From a virus: a stretch of DNA of 22,692 bases. The notes beneath the pieces are model-generated. The model did not search any database. It had not been told where the DNA came from and saw only the letters and a list, made by a program, of their open reading frames with translations. This document shows, piece after piece, positions 5,921 to 11,623 of this stretch; the stretch's first letter is position 1, and the number at the start of each line of letters is the position of its first letter. The DNA lies in IMG/VR virus record IMGVR_UViG_3300025889_001027, positions 1-22,692 of that record, one strand, 5' to 3'. Both the position numbers and the translations under genes were made by a program.

Positions 5921-6018
5921 CCGCAGTCTCCTTCACACTTCTCGTGAAACTCTTTGGCTAGGTCAGTCTTACCAATGGTGTTGTGATGACCTGCCCAACA
6001 ACAGCTACTGCAGATCAT
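5842..6018 (-). CDS. Small zinc-motif protein, 58 aa
   Basis: ATG 6018 is set by an ATGA overlap with the upstream gene's stop. The protein begins MICSSCCWAGHHNTIGKTDL with CSSC, HH and then HEKCEGDCGCQH. The Cys/His pairs (C3, C6, a His at 25-30, CEGDC, CQH) could form a zinc site, and it ends in a basic, Gln-rich tail. The 3' end overlaps the primase start by 79 bases in a different frame. I know the pattern 'C.GDC.CQHK.G.GW' only as a recurring feature of small actinophage proteins, without function. Confidence 0.6.
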   Translation of the reverse strand: MICSSCCWAGHHNTIGKTDLAKEFHEKCEGDCGCQHKTGPGWFVRRGQRPTQMQTQSP

Positions 6019-6194
6019 ACTTGCCATCCAGTACTGCCAGACCAAGCAGGTTCTACATACGGGACGTAATCCTCTGCTACCTTCTTTGCAAGTTCTACAT
6101 CTTCAAGAACCAAGTTGATAATCTTTGCTGCCCCATTACCAGCAACACCTGGTGACATCATTATAGAAACTATTTCATCAATTAGATTGTTCAT
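6015..6194 (-). CDS. Hypothetical protein, 59 aa
   Basis: ATG 6194 follows an A/G-rich stretch (GAAGAAGAAAGAGAAGAAG). The product begins MNNLIDEIVSIMMSPGVAGN, is helical in its first half, and ends VEPAWSGSTGWQV. Its stop overlaps the next ATG (ATGA) and its first 17 bases overlap the upstream acidic ORF. No family is recognised. The compact coupling on both sides supports expression. Confidence 0.55.
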   Translation of the reverse strand: MNNLIDEIVSIMMSPGVAGNGAAKIINLVLEDVELAKKVAEDYVPYVEPAWSGSTGWQV

Positions 6195-6306
6195 CTTCTT
6201 CTCTTTCTTCTTCCTTCTCTTCTACCTCAGTCGGTTCCTCTGGTAGTGGTACATCTTCACTCGTCCAAATCTTGGATGTCGTTATCTGTCCTTCTGGCAC
6301 TGGCAT
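6178..6306 (-). CDS. Small very acidic protein, 42 aa
   Basis: The start is ATG 6306, with AGGAG at 6313-6317 giving six-base spacing; ATG 6309 is also possible. The ORF overlaps the end of the resolvase gene in another frame and stops inside the next gene. The product begins MPVPEGQITTSKIWTSEDVP and continues as a Glu-rich tail with about 15 acidic residues. The tail composition is low-complexity, but the N-terminal half looks like genuine coding sequence. No function is recognised. Confidence 0.45.
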   Translation of the reverse strand: MPVPEGQITTSKIWTSEDVPLPEEPTEVEEKEEEREEDEQSN

Positions 6307-6673
6307 CATCTACTCCTAACTCTTCGGCTATGTTATTGACCCACTCTGATAATGTTTGTATTACCCACGCATCTGCGATGCTGGCATTTCTGCGTTTGAC
6401 TATGACGAAGGCTGGTGGGGTGACGGGTAGTCCACGAGCCTTCGCATAGTTGGCTGCCTCAGTCTGAGCTTCTGCCCAGAACTGCGGAAGATTGATTGAC
6501 TTACGGTTCTTACACTCCAGAATATAGGTCTGACCTGCGATTATGGTAACGATGTCACCTTCATCATTAGATCCCGCCTTGGCTAGGCGCTCGGCGAAGT
6601 GTCCCAGTTTCCTCAAGTATTTCATTACATCCGTCTCAAACTTGGAACCCTTAGCCTTATTGTATGAACTCAC
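6257..6673 (-). CDS. Hjc-like Holliday junction resolvase, PD-(D/E)XK fold, 138 aa
   Basis: GTG 6673 overlaps the helicase stop (GTGA). The N-terminus, KAKGSKFETDVMKYLRKLGH, supplies the helix with E13. GSNDEGDI supplies D40, and YILECKNRKS supplies the E53-x-K55 pair of the PD-(D/E)XK catalytic centre. FVIVKRR follows. This order matches archaeal Hjc-type and actinophage Holliday junction resolvases, which cut four-way junctions during recombination and replication. The C-terminal 30 residues are acidic. It lies between the replicative ATPase and the primase, as expected for a replication and repair module. Confidence 0.85.
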   Translation of the reverse strand: MSSYNKAKGSKFETDVMKYLRKLGHFAERLAKAGSNDEGDIVTIIAGQTYILECKNRKSINLPQFWAEAQTEAANYAKARGLPVTPPAFVIVKRRNASIADAWVIQTLSEWVNNIAEELGVDDASARRTDNDIQDLDE

Positions 6674-7503
6674 AAAGCCCTCGCTAAGTTAGAGTTATAG
6701 ACCATCCTGCCGTAAGCATCAGCGTCAGATATTTGGCAGGTGGCAAAGTTTACGAATAAACCTGCCCAATCCTTGCCATCAACTGAATGCTTTCCGAAAC
6801 GATTCTTTACGGCTGCAACCCTAAGCGTATGCTCAAACGGGTTGTAACCCAGCGTGAGTATCAGAGCTGGTAGTTGAGATACCTTACCTTGGATTGCTCG
6901 TCGGTGCGGTGGCTCAGTCATAGATCCGTACTCAGTCTGCTCTGATACGTGATGCAGAACAAGCACGCAGGCTTCTGTCTTGCGTGCCATATCGTGTAGC
7001 TCCACCATTATCTGGCGTAAGCCTGCCCACTCATTATCAGATTCAGCGATGACATTCATCAGGTTATCTACGACTATCAACTGTGGTGCGATGCCATAGA
7101 GTTCAATATAGGCCTTTACCTCTGCCTCAATATCATCAAGGTTTGGTGATGAATCAAAGACCCACTGTATGTGTGATATAGCCTGTAGATTTTCTTCATA
7201 AGCATCAGGATTGATACTCATTTGATTCTCTACAGTCTCTTGGGTGTGACCTGCTAGATGTGCTGCAGCACGCAACATCACCGTAGCAGTATCAGTATCT
7301 GCAGAAAAGAACAGAGTAGGCACCTTGGCCTTGATAGCATAGACAAGAGCGAACATAGACTTTCCAGCGTTAGGTGCAGCGGCAACCATACACACTTGAC
7401 CACGCCGAAACTTTATGCCTTTAGTATCTAAGTCTTTCCACACAGTCGGAAGTGGCTGCGCCAATGTATGGGCAGTCTTCCAAGCGCGGTCTAACCTAAG
7501 CAC
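6670..7503 (-). CDS. RecA/DnaB-type helicase-like ATPase, 277 aa
   Basis: GTG 7503 overlaps the WhiB stop by eight bases. Walker A is A43-PNAGKS-49 and Walker B is LIVVDN (142-147). LVLHHVSEQ (181-189) is the sensor or H3-like strand, and AAVKNRFG lies near the C-terminus, as in DnaB-family RecA folds. The usual DnaB N-terminal domain is absent, so only the motor domain is present, as in several phage replicative helicases. It probably unwinds DNA ahead of the split primase encoded a few genes downstream. A RadA-like recombination ATPase is the alternative. Confidence 0.85.
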   Translation of the reverse strand: MLRLDRAWKTAHTLAQPLPTVWKDLDTKGIKFRRGQVCMVAAAPNAGKSMFALVYAIKAKVPTLFFSADTDTATVMLRAAAHLAGHTQETVENQMSINPDAYEENLQAISHIQWVFDSSPNLDDIEAEVKAYIELYGIAPQLIVVDNLMNVIAESDNEWAGLRQIMVELHDMARKTEACVLVLHHVSEQTEYGSMTEPPHRRAIQGKVSQLPALILTLGYNPFEHTLRVAAVKNRFGKHSVDGKDWAGLFVNFATCQISDADAYGRMVYNSNLARAL

Positions 7504-7756
7504 TTTCCTCCCGTCGTATTACTATTCTTCTTTGTTTTCTTATCTGCTTTCGATGTGCCTCTGTAAGGCCACCCCAGATTCCGTAACGCTCGTTATGGAT
7601 ACCCCATTCTGCACACTCAGCTTGATGGATACACTTACCACATATACTTCTAGCGAAGTAAGTCTCAGGTTTTGTCCCTTGTCCTGGTTCTGGAAACCAG
7701 AAGTCACCACCTGATTGAGCGCAGAGAGGATCCTCGAATTCACGAGGCTCTCGCAT
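7496..7756 (-). CDS. whiB-like: WhiB-family iron-sulfur transcriptional regulator, 86 aa
   Basis: The start chosen is ATG 7756, just after the stop of the upstream gene; the longer frame would overprint that gene. The four cluster ligands are C12, C39, C42 and C48 (CGKCIHQAEC). GIWGGLTEAHRK (59-70) is the beta-turn motif of Wbl proteins, and a basic tail (KQIRKQRRIVIRR) follows. WhiB-like proteins bind a [4Fe-4S] cluster and the host primary sigma factor region 4. They are restricted to Actinobacteria and their phages, so this is the best host marker in the window. It could silence host wbl promoters or alter sigma use. Confidence 0.92.
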   Translation of the reverse strand: MREPREFEDPLCAQSGGDFWFPEPGQGTKPETYFARSICGKCIHQAECAEWGIHNERYGIWGGLTEAHRKQIRKQRRIVIRREESA

Positions 7757-7760
7757 TGGG

Positions 7761-8117
7761 TCATCGGACCCAGATAGTTTGGCACTTGTCAGTAGCACCC
7801 TTTGGTGCCTGACACATATAACCTTTCCAAGGACCCTTAGCACTTACGCCTTCTTTGTAAGCCATTGGTCCGTGTTTGCAGACATTAGCGCCACCTTGTG
7901 GCGCAGGTGCAGATGCTACTGGCGCAGCAGCACGTACGGGCGCAACAGATGGAGCGCCTGAGAATGATTGGCTAACGCTTCCAATGAGGGCAGAAAAGTC
8001 CTGCGCTGCAGCAAGCAGCGATTCCAGTTCCTCCTTATTCGCAGCGTACAAATTGATAAGAGTTCCATCTGGTGATTTGAAATTCACCTGGAACTTTGTT
8101 GACTCTGGTGCAGCCAT
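7761..8117 (-). CDS. Zinc-motif protein with Ala/Pro linker, 118 aa
   Basis: ATG 8117 overlaps the stop of the Cas4-like gene (TAATG). Residues 1-50 form a beta/alpha domain starting MAAPESTKFQVNFKSPDGTL. Residues about 50-77 are an Ala/Pro/Val-rich linker. The C-terminal part has CKHGPMAYKEG, then KGPWKGYMCQAP and KCQTIWV, a possible Cys3His zinc site. Similar 'C.HGPM......GYMC..P' ends occur in actinophage proteins beside Cas4-like nucleases, by my recollection. A single-stranded DNA-binding or accessory role is only inference. Confidence 0.65.
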   Translation of the reverse strand: MAAPESTKFQVNFKSPDGTLINLYAANKEELESLLAAAQDFSALIGSVSQSFSGAPSVAPVRAAAPVASAPAPQGGANVCKHGPMAYKEGVSAKGPWKGYMCQAPKGATDKCQTIWVR

Positions 8118-9070
8118 TATTTATCTCCAGTCTTTTTGACGGAAAGCCTTGCGCTTTCCTTCCCTTGTTTCATCGGCACAAAGCCTAGTGCTTTCTCCAC
8201 TGCTTCCTTGTCGATGGTATTACTCTGAACAGTAGACCACTTGATCTCGTATCCAGTAGTAGTAACTCCAGTTTTACCAAGCAACTTATCGCGTAGTGCT
8301 TGTTTCTTTTCTTCTAATGTTTTTATTTCGGTGTCTATCTGCGTGTAATGTAGCGCATCCATCGCAGCTTCAAAGTCATCAAGCTGAGGTAACTCAGACT
8401 TGGTAAGTCCTTTTTTTATACCAACGCATCCCATCTCACCAGAGGCATCATAGAATTTGCAGTAGCTTTGACAGTAGCTCTCGTGTCTTTCAGGCGCGGG
8501 AGCGTCAGTCATAGTCCGAATCGCTGCTAACCAATTCAGAGCCTCTAGTGCGATGGCTTCGTCATAGGGTTCGCTGTGAACTAGGATGTCACGCTCGTCC
8601 CCATCACGAGGTATGGCTACAAGATTCACGTTCTGGACCTTCCCCAAGCCAGACTTAGAGATCAGGTAGCCATAGACTTGTACTTGCCAGCGTTGCTGTT
8701 CTGACGGAAAGTAAGAAAGGTTCTTGACTTTCGTAGTCTTCCAGTCAACGACATCTCCTGTCCCAGGAATGAAGCAATCAACGTGGGCCTTCATACCGTC
8801 GAACTCAACGGTCTTCTCCAGAAGAACCTCTTGATTCTCTGCAAGTGCATTCTCTATTGCAGCGTGAATGGCAGTCCCCATAATCGCTGCGAGTTTTATC
8901 TCGTTGTCATTGGTTTCAGGTTGATTATTCAACCGATACCACACCTTACGGCGACAGCCACCTAATTCTGATGGACCAATCTGAACTTGTGTGGACCTGC
9001 CACGCTTGTTCTCTTTCTCGTGAAGAGCCTTTACAAGTAGTTCTTTTATATCCATCGCGGAGCCTGCCAT
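8117..9070 (-). CDS. Cas4/RecB-like exonuclease with Fe-S cysteines, 317 aa
   Basis: The PD-(D/E)XK nuclease core is visible: GTAIHAAIE (H69), AHVDCF (D98), DVVDWKTTK (D109, K111) and QVQVYGYL (Q129, Y133). Cysteines C39 in GGCRRKVWYRL and C200, C204 and C215 (YCQSYCKFY...GC) match the [4Fe-4S] cluster ligands of Cas4 and AddB. It would degrade DNA ends for recombination or recycle host DNA. No other CRISPR gene is present, so it is a phage recombination nuclease and not an adaptation protein. The C-terminal 90 residues form a helical, Lys/Glu-rich extension. The start could also be ATG 9055. Confidence 0.88.
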   Translation of the reverse strand: MAGSAMDIKELLVKALHEKENKRGRSTQVQIGPSELGGCRRKVWYRLNNQPETNDNEIKLAAIMGTAIHAAIENALAENQEVLLEKTVEFDGMKAHVDCFIPGTGDVVDWKTTKVKNLSYFPSEQQRWQVQVYGYLISKSGLGKVQNVNLVAIPRDGDERDILVHSEPYDEAIALEALNWLAAIRTMTDAPAPERHESYCQSYCKFYDASGEMGCVGIKKGLTKSELPQLDDFEAAMDALHYTQIDTEIKTLEEKKQALRDKLLGKTGVTTTGYEIKWSTVQSNTIDKEAVEKALGFVPMKQGKESARLSVKKTGDK

Positions 9071-9234
9071 CTCGTAAGAGTGATGTTGAAGAATAGCAAA
9101 TTTATTTGCAAAACTCTAGCGATAAGTGCAATCGGTGCCTTATCAAATATCTTGTAGTAGTCCAAGCCAATAGCCCAGTTATCTATATGGTAGCTGTTGA
9201 TGTGAACAGTCCACACTCTCCAGTCTTTTCTCAC
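9046..9234 (-). CDS. Hypothetical protein, 62 aa
   Basis: GTG 9234 is in a GTGA overlap with the stop of the Ntn-hydrolase gene, and the last 25 bases overlap the start of the Cas4-like gene. The product begins VRKDWRVWTVHINSYHIDNW and is rich in Trp, Ile and Leu, with alternating strands (AIGLDYYKIF, ALIARVLQINLLFFNITLTR). It looks like a small beta-rich protein. No family can be named. Position and coupling support it. Confidence 0.6.
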   Translation of the reverse strand: MRKDWRVWTVHINSYHIDNWAIGLDYYKIFDKAPIALIARVLQINLLFFNITLTRWQAPRWI

Positions 9235-9797
9235 GTTATCTCCCGTCTTTGAGTAACTAATTGAATCGGAGGACAGGTATTGATGTCAAGCATCGAGGCT
9301 ATCTGAACGGCTTTCTCGGCGTGTTGCTCTACATTACCAATAGTGAGACGACCCATACGATCATAAAGATAACCAAGAGCATAAGCGCCGCCACTGCCGA
9401 TTCCATAAATGCCGTTATCACTCTTGATGAACGACAGGTCCGTCGCGATATGGAATACATTCCCATCAAACGCGACAATGTAGTCGAATCCTGATTCCTT
9501 ATCTTTCGACGCTTCATACGGGTCATATCCATTCTCTTTGAAAGCCGTGAGTATTGATGGCATCACTTTCTTACCCATCCATTGAACGGGGTCTGCACCT
9601 TTGTATACAGGCGGAGTCCAGTTATAGGTCAAGATGTCACCAGGTCTAGCATCACCGACAATACCCAGCAGGTACTTACCGATGTGAATTATTTTCGGAG
9701 TTGAGGTACTAACAGTCCTCATACTGTCTTCAGTGATTTGGCTATCAGCAGCTAAGACCGCTAGGTCTTCCAGTTCCACCGCCACCAATGTTGTCAT
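9231..9797 (-). CDS. Proteasome beta-subunit / HslV-like Ntn hydrolase, 188 aa
   Basis: The start ATG 9797 gives MTTLVAVELEDLAVLAADSQ. Removing Met exposes Thr1, the expected N-terminal nucleophile. Numbered from it, D17 (AADS), K34 (usual K33), G47-D48, S134 in GIGSGGAYALGYLYD (usual S129) and D170 (usual D166) reproduce the full catalytic set and the GSGG loop of 20S proteasome beta subunits. It should form a self-compartmentalised threonine protease. No alpha subunit or ATPase (Mpa/HslU) is seen, so it may act alone or with host partners. Starts at 9812 or 9893 would add a short propeptide. It opens the replication operon. Confidence 0.88.
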   Translation of the reverse strand: MTTLVAVELEDLAVLAADSQITEDSMRTVSTSTPKIIHIGKYLLGIVGDARPGDILTYNWTPPVYKGADPVQWMGKKVMPSILTAFKENGYDPYEASKDKESGFDYIVAFDGNVFHIATDLSFIKSDNGIYGIGSGGAYALGYLYDRMGRLTIGNVEQHAEKAVQIASMLDINTCPPIQLVTQRREIT

Positions 9798-9899
9798 AGC
9801 GGAACTATACATCCTTCGGCGTGTCGTCGCGGTAGCGACACACCAGTTCATTACAATATGAGCCGTTAGGCGAATTACAGTAGCGGCCCTCACGGGCCG
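9798..9899. promoter_or_regulatory. Divergent intergenic region with two short hairpins
   Basis: This 102-base space separates the minus-strand replication operon from the plus-strand pair at 9900 and probably holds divergent promoters. Two inverted repeats are visible: GTGTCG/CGACAC at 9821-9826 and 9836-9841, and CGGCCC/GGGCCG at 9884-9899 around TCAC, touching the ATG at 9900. TACAAT at 9852-9857 could be a plus-strand -10 box, but no convincing -35 is present. Assignment as a regulatory region rests mainly on gene orientation. Confidence 0.35.
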
Positions 9900-10145
9900 A
9901 TGGGAGTGAGGACTGTGTTGTTCCGTCTACTTCGGCTGCTGAAATATAGCCAAGACATCCCACCAATTCAAGCCTCTGACCTCCGCGATGTAGGTCCAAC
10001 CCACCAGTGTGTCTGTGGTTGTACCGTGTTCAACACGTATGTCCAGTTTGAGAACTACGAGATAGTTTGGTATGCCTTGGATGTACAATGTGCTAATTGT
10101 GGAAACCTACTCAAAGCTCCTTGTCCAGTAGATAGACCAGAATGA
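9900..10145 (+). CDS. Zinc-ribbon protein, 81 aa
   Basis: The likely start is ATG 9900; GTG 9906 or 9915 is also possible. After a basic, Leu-rich N-terminus the core reads IQASDLRDVGPTHQCVCGCT, then FENYEIVWYALDVQCANCGN, then LLKAPCPVD. C-V-C-G-C and C-A-N-C are the metal ligands of a zinc ribbon. I recognise the 'DVGPTH.C.CG...F...F..YE..WY.LD..C..CG' pattern as recurring in actinophage small proteins of unknown function. Its TGA overlaps the next ATG (ATGA, 10142-10145). It starts a two-gene plus-strand unit. Confidence 0.75.
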   Translation: MGVRTVLFRLLRLLKYSQDIPPIQASDLRDVGPTHQCVCGCTVFNTYVQFENYEIVWYALDVQCANCGNLLKAPCPVDRPE

Positions 10146-10669
10146 ACATTCCCCTGACAGAAGAAGACTTGCTTATAGCCGAAGAACTGTCAGAGAGGAC
10201 CTATCAGAAGTACAAGAATTTCAATGGTCATTACCGAAACCTTAGATCATCACACTCCATTGGCAGGTTCGGTGAACTAGCTGCCCATAAATACTTCAAG
10301 CAGTTGGGTATGGAAACTACTCCACACTTTCTCAATGCTGAAGAGGATAACTTCTGTGATATCACAGCAGATACTGTGCGCTGGGATATCAAGACGTGGA
10401 ACACTAATTACTGGCAGGTATGGGGCAGGGCAGTATCAAGTAAGCAACTGCCATTCCTAGAGAAGAAAGCAGATGCCCTTCTATGGACCTCTGTAGACCC
10501 GCTACAGCCCACAGAAGTCATCATCTATGGCTGGAATACTGTTGCTGATATCAAGCAATACGAGCCTTCTTGGACAGGTCCAGAGGGTAACAAGGTTCAT
10601 AATCATCAGGTTCCGATAGATAAGATTCGCCCACTTTCAGGCATAAAAAAAGAAGCCCCCATCCCGTAA
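10142..10669 (+). CDS. PD-(D/E)XK nuclease-like protein, 175 aa
   Basis: ATG 10142 is fixed by the ATGA overlap. Residues 40-55, SIGRFGELAAHKYFKQLGM, supply an alpha helix with the N-terminal Glu. CDITADTVRWDIKTWNT supplies the D...D-x-K active-site pattern of the PD-(D/E)XK superfamily, and ADALLWTSVDP matches the following core strand. The protein would be a phage endonuclease or a resolvase relative; the substrate cannot be told from sequence. Its last codons and stop lie inside the hairpin of the convergent terminator, with the TAA in the loop. Confidence 0.65.
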   Translation: MNIPLTEEDLLIAEELSERTYQKYKNFNGHYRNLRSSHSIGRFGELAAHKYFKQLGMETTPHFLNAEEDNFCDITADTVRWDIKTWNTNYWQVWGRAVSSKQLPFLEKKADALLWTSVDPLQPTEVIIYGWNTVADIKQYEPSWTGPEGNKVHNHQVPIDKIRPLSGIKKEAPIP

Positions 10670-10680
10670 GGGATGAGGGC
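10644..10680 (-). terminator. Strong terminator of the virion/lysis operon
   Basis: Arms GCCCCCATCCC (10655-10665) and GGGATGAGGGC (10670-10680) pair as an 11-bp stem with one mismatch around loop GTAA. Seven A residues at 10645-10651 become a U-tract on the minus strand, so the minus strand (genes ending at 10704) has a textbook Rho-independent terminator. On the plus strand only CTTTG follows, giving a weaker signal. The hairpin overlaps the last codons of the plus-strand nuclease gene. Confidence 0.9.
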
Positions 10681-10703
10681 CTTTGCCTCGCGCTATCTAC
10701 AAA

Positions 10704-10889
10704 CTACGCTGCTCCGCGACCAAAATCTTTAGCCGATGGATCGAGCCACTTGAGTACTGGACCTAAGAAGCCAGCAAGTGCTGCTGCTCCAAGGGTCTTT
10801 ACATCAGTTTCTCCTGCTAGGTAAAGTGCAATAGCAGCGGAAGCTGCAGCACGAAACCACGTAAGCGATACTTGCTTGAGTGTTTCCAT
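10704..10889 (-). CDS. Probable holin, 61 aa
   Basis: The start chosen is ATG 10889, in a TAATG overlap with the endolysin stop. Two hydrophobic segments are visible: AAASAAIALYLAG and LGAAALAGFLGPVLKWL, with charged ends. This is the size and layout of a small phage holin that makes membrane lesions to release endolysin. It directly follows the endolysin gene, and a second membrane candidate lies before that gene. The short Asp/Lys-rich linker and basic tail also fit. No family name can be given from the sequence alone. Confidence 0.6.
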   Translation of the reverse strand: METLKQVSLTWFRAAASAAIALYLAGETDVKTLGAAALAGFLGPVLKWLDPSAKDFGRGAA

Positions 10890-11413
10890 TAGTTGCCTTT
10901 CTTTTGTTTGCTGTGAACCTTGCAGCAGGTGCATACAGGTGTCACAACGACACCTTCTACCACCTTCTTCTTGGGCTGAGGCTGCAGGGCAGCCTTGACC
11001 TGATTCACAACTTTAGGTTGATTCATCCACCAGAACCAAGGGCTAGTGTCATTAGCGCTATCAGCGTTGATAGAAATATGAAGATGCTTAGAGTGTGAAT
11101 TACTGCCAGTATAAACACGATTGCCAGCGCTAGCCTTGAGGCGTGACCAAATTTTCTTATTGAAGATAAGGTAAGCAACCCTTTCATCTTCTTTGAGTTT
11201 TTCAAATATCTCGGCACAGTCAATACCTGCCTTTGGATCGTGGGTCAGGTCTACTGCTAGGCCTGTGTTGTGATCTGAGTTAGGACTTGCCTTGATGTGA
11301 GCCTTGCTTGGTAATAGTCCATCCGATGCTTTGTTGCGCTTCGGAACAAGCGCAGTTGCCTGCCGAAGAACGGCAATAGCAGCAGGTGTTGCACGTTTTG
11401 CAACAGGTTTCAT
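10889..11413 (-). CDS. Endolysin, peptidase M15-like, 174 aa
   Basis: Zinc ligands of the M15 (D-Ala-D-Ala carboxypeptidase / VanY-type) fold are present: SDHNTGLAVDLTHD gives H48-x2-G-x3-D55, and KHLHISI gives H110-x-H112. WSRLKASAGNRVYTGSNSHS precedes the second motif, as in phage M15 endolysins. A C-terminal tail after residue 140 is Lys/Pro/Val-rich and ends CTCCKVH, possibly a wall-binding or metal site. It would cleave peptide cross-links of the host wall. It lies between two small membrane ORFs, as in a lysis cassette. ATG 11413 has AGAGGATGACGA upstream. Confidence 0.85.
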   Translation of the reverse strand: MKPVAKRATPAAIAVLRQATALVPKRNKASDGLLPSKAHIKASPNSDHNTGLAVDLTHDPKAGIDCAEIFEKLKEDERVAYLIFNKKIWSRLKASAGNRVYTGSNSHSKHLHISINADSANDTSPWFWWMNQPKVVNQVKAALQPQPKKKVVEGVVVTPVCTCCKVHSKQKKGN

Positions 11414-11416
11414 TCG

Positions 11417-11614
11417 TCATCCTCTTTCTGCCAAAATCTTGTAGATTTCATCAACTCGTTTTTCAAGTCGGGTCACTGTGTCTTTCAGTGATGACCCACC
11501 ATTGGGCTTGAGTTCAAATAGAAACGAACGGACTAGCCATTTCAATCCCATAAATACAGTTGAGGCTATTCCAAGAACAGTGGCAATGAGCATTGCCCAA
11601 TCAGCAGGGGTCAT
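11417..11614 (-). CDS. Small membrane protein with coiled coil, 65 aa (holin candidate)
   Basis: Residues 5-30 (ADWAMLIATVLGIASTVFMG and on) are one transmembrane helix. After a basic LVRSFLFELKP segment, residues 42-65 (LKDTVTRLEKRVDEIYKILA) form a short coiled coil. This layout recurs in phage lysis cassettes next to endolysins. It could be a holin, antiholin or tail-tape-associated membrane protein. It sits just before the endolysin, separated from it by three bases. Confidence 0.65.
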   Translation of the reverse strand: MTPADWAMLIATVLGIASTVFMGLKWLVRSFLFELKPNGGSSLKDTVTRLEKRVDEIYKILAERG

Positions 11615-11623
11615 TTACGGCTC

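Noticed and set aside
8117-9070. Cas4-like nuclease as a sign of a CRISPR system
   Set aside because: No cas1, cas2, effector gene or repeat-spacer array is present; Cas4-like nucleases are common in phage replication modules.
9805-9999. Minus-strand ORF ending 7 bases before the Ntn-hydrolase start, with Cys in RYCNSPNGSYCNELVCRY
   Set aside because: It runs antisense through the well-supported zinc-ribbon gene at 9900 and lacks a ribosome binding site at its ATG. The operon-like spacing and Cys pattern make it worth a check in relatives, but not enough to call.
11023-11223. Hydrophobic minus-strand ORF within the endolysin gene, resembling a membrane protein
   Set aside because: It lies entirely inside the M15 endolysin, whose zinc ligands are intact, and has no ribosome binding site. 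An embedded holin is conceivable, but two better holin candidates flank the endolysin.
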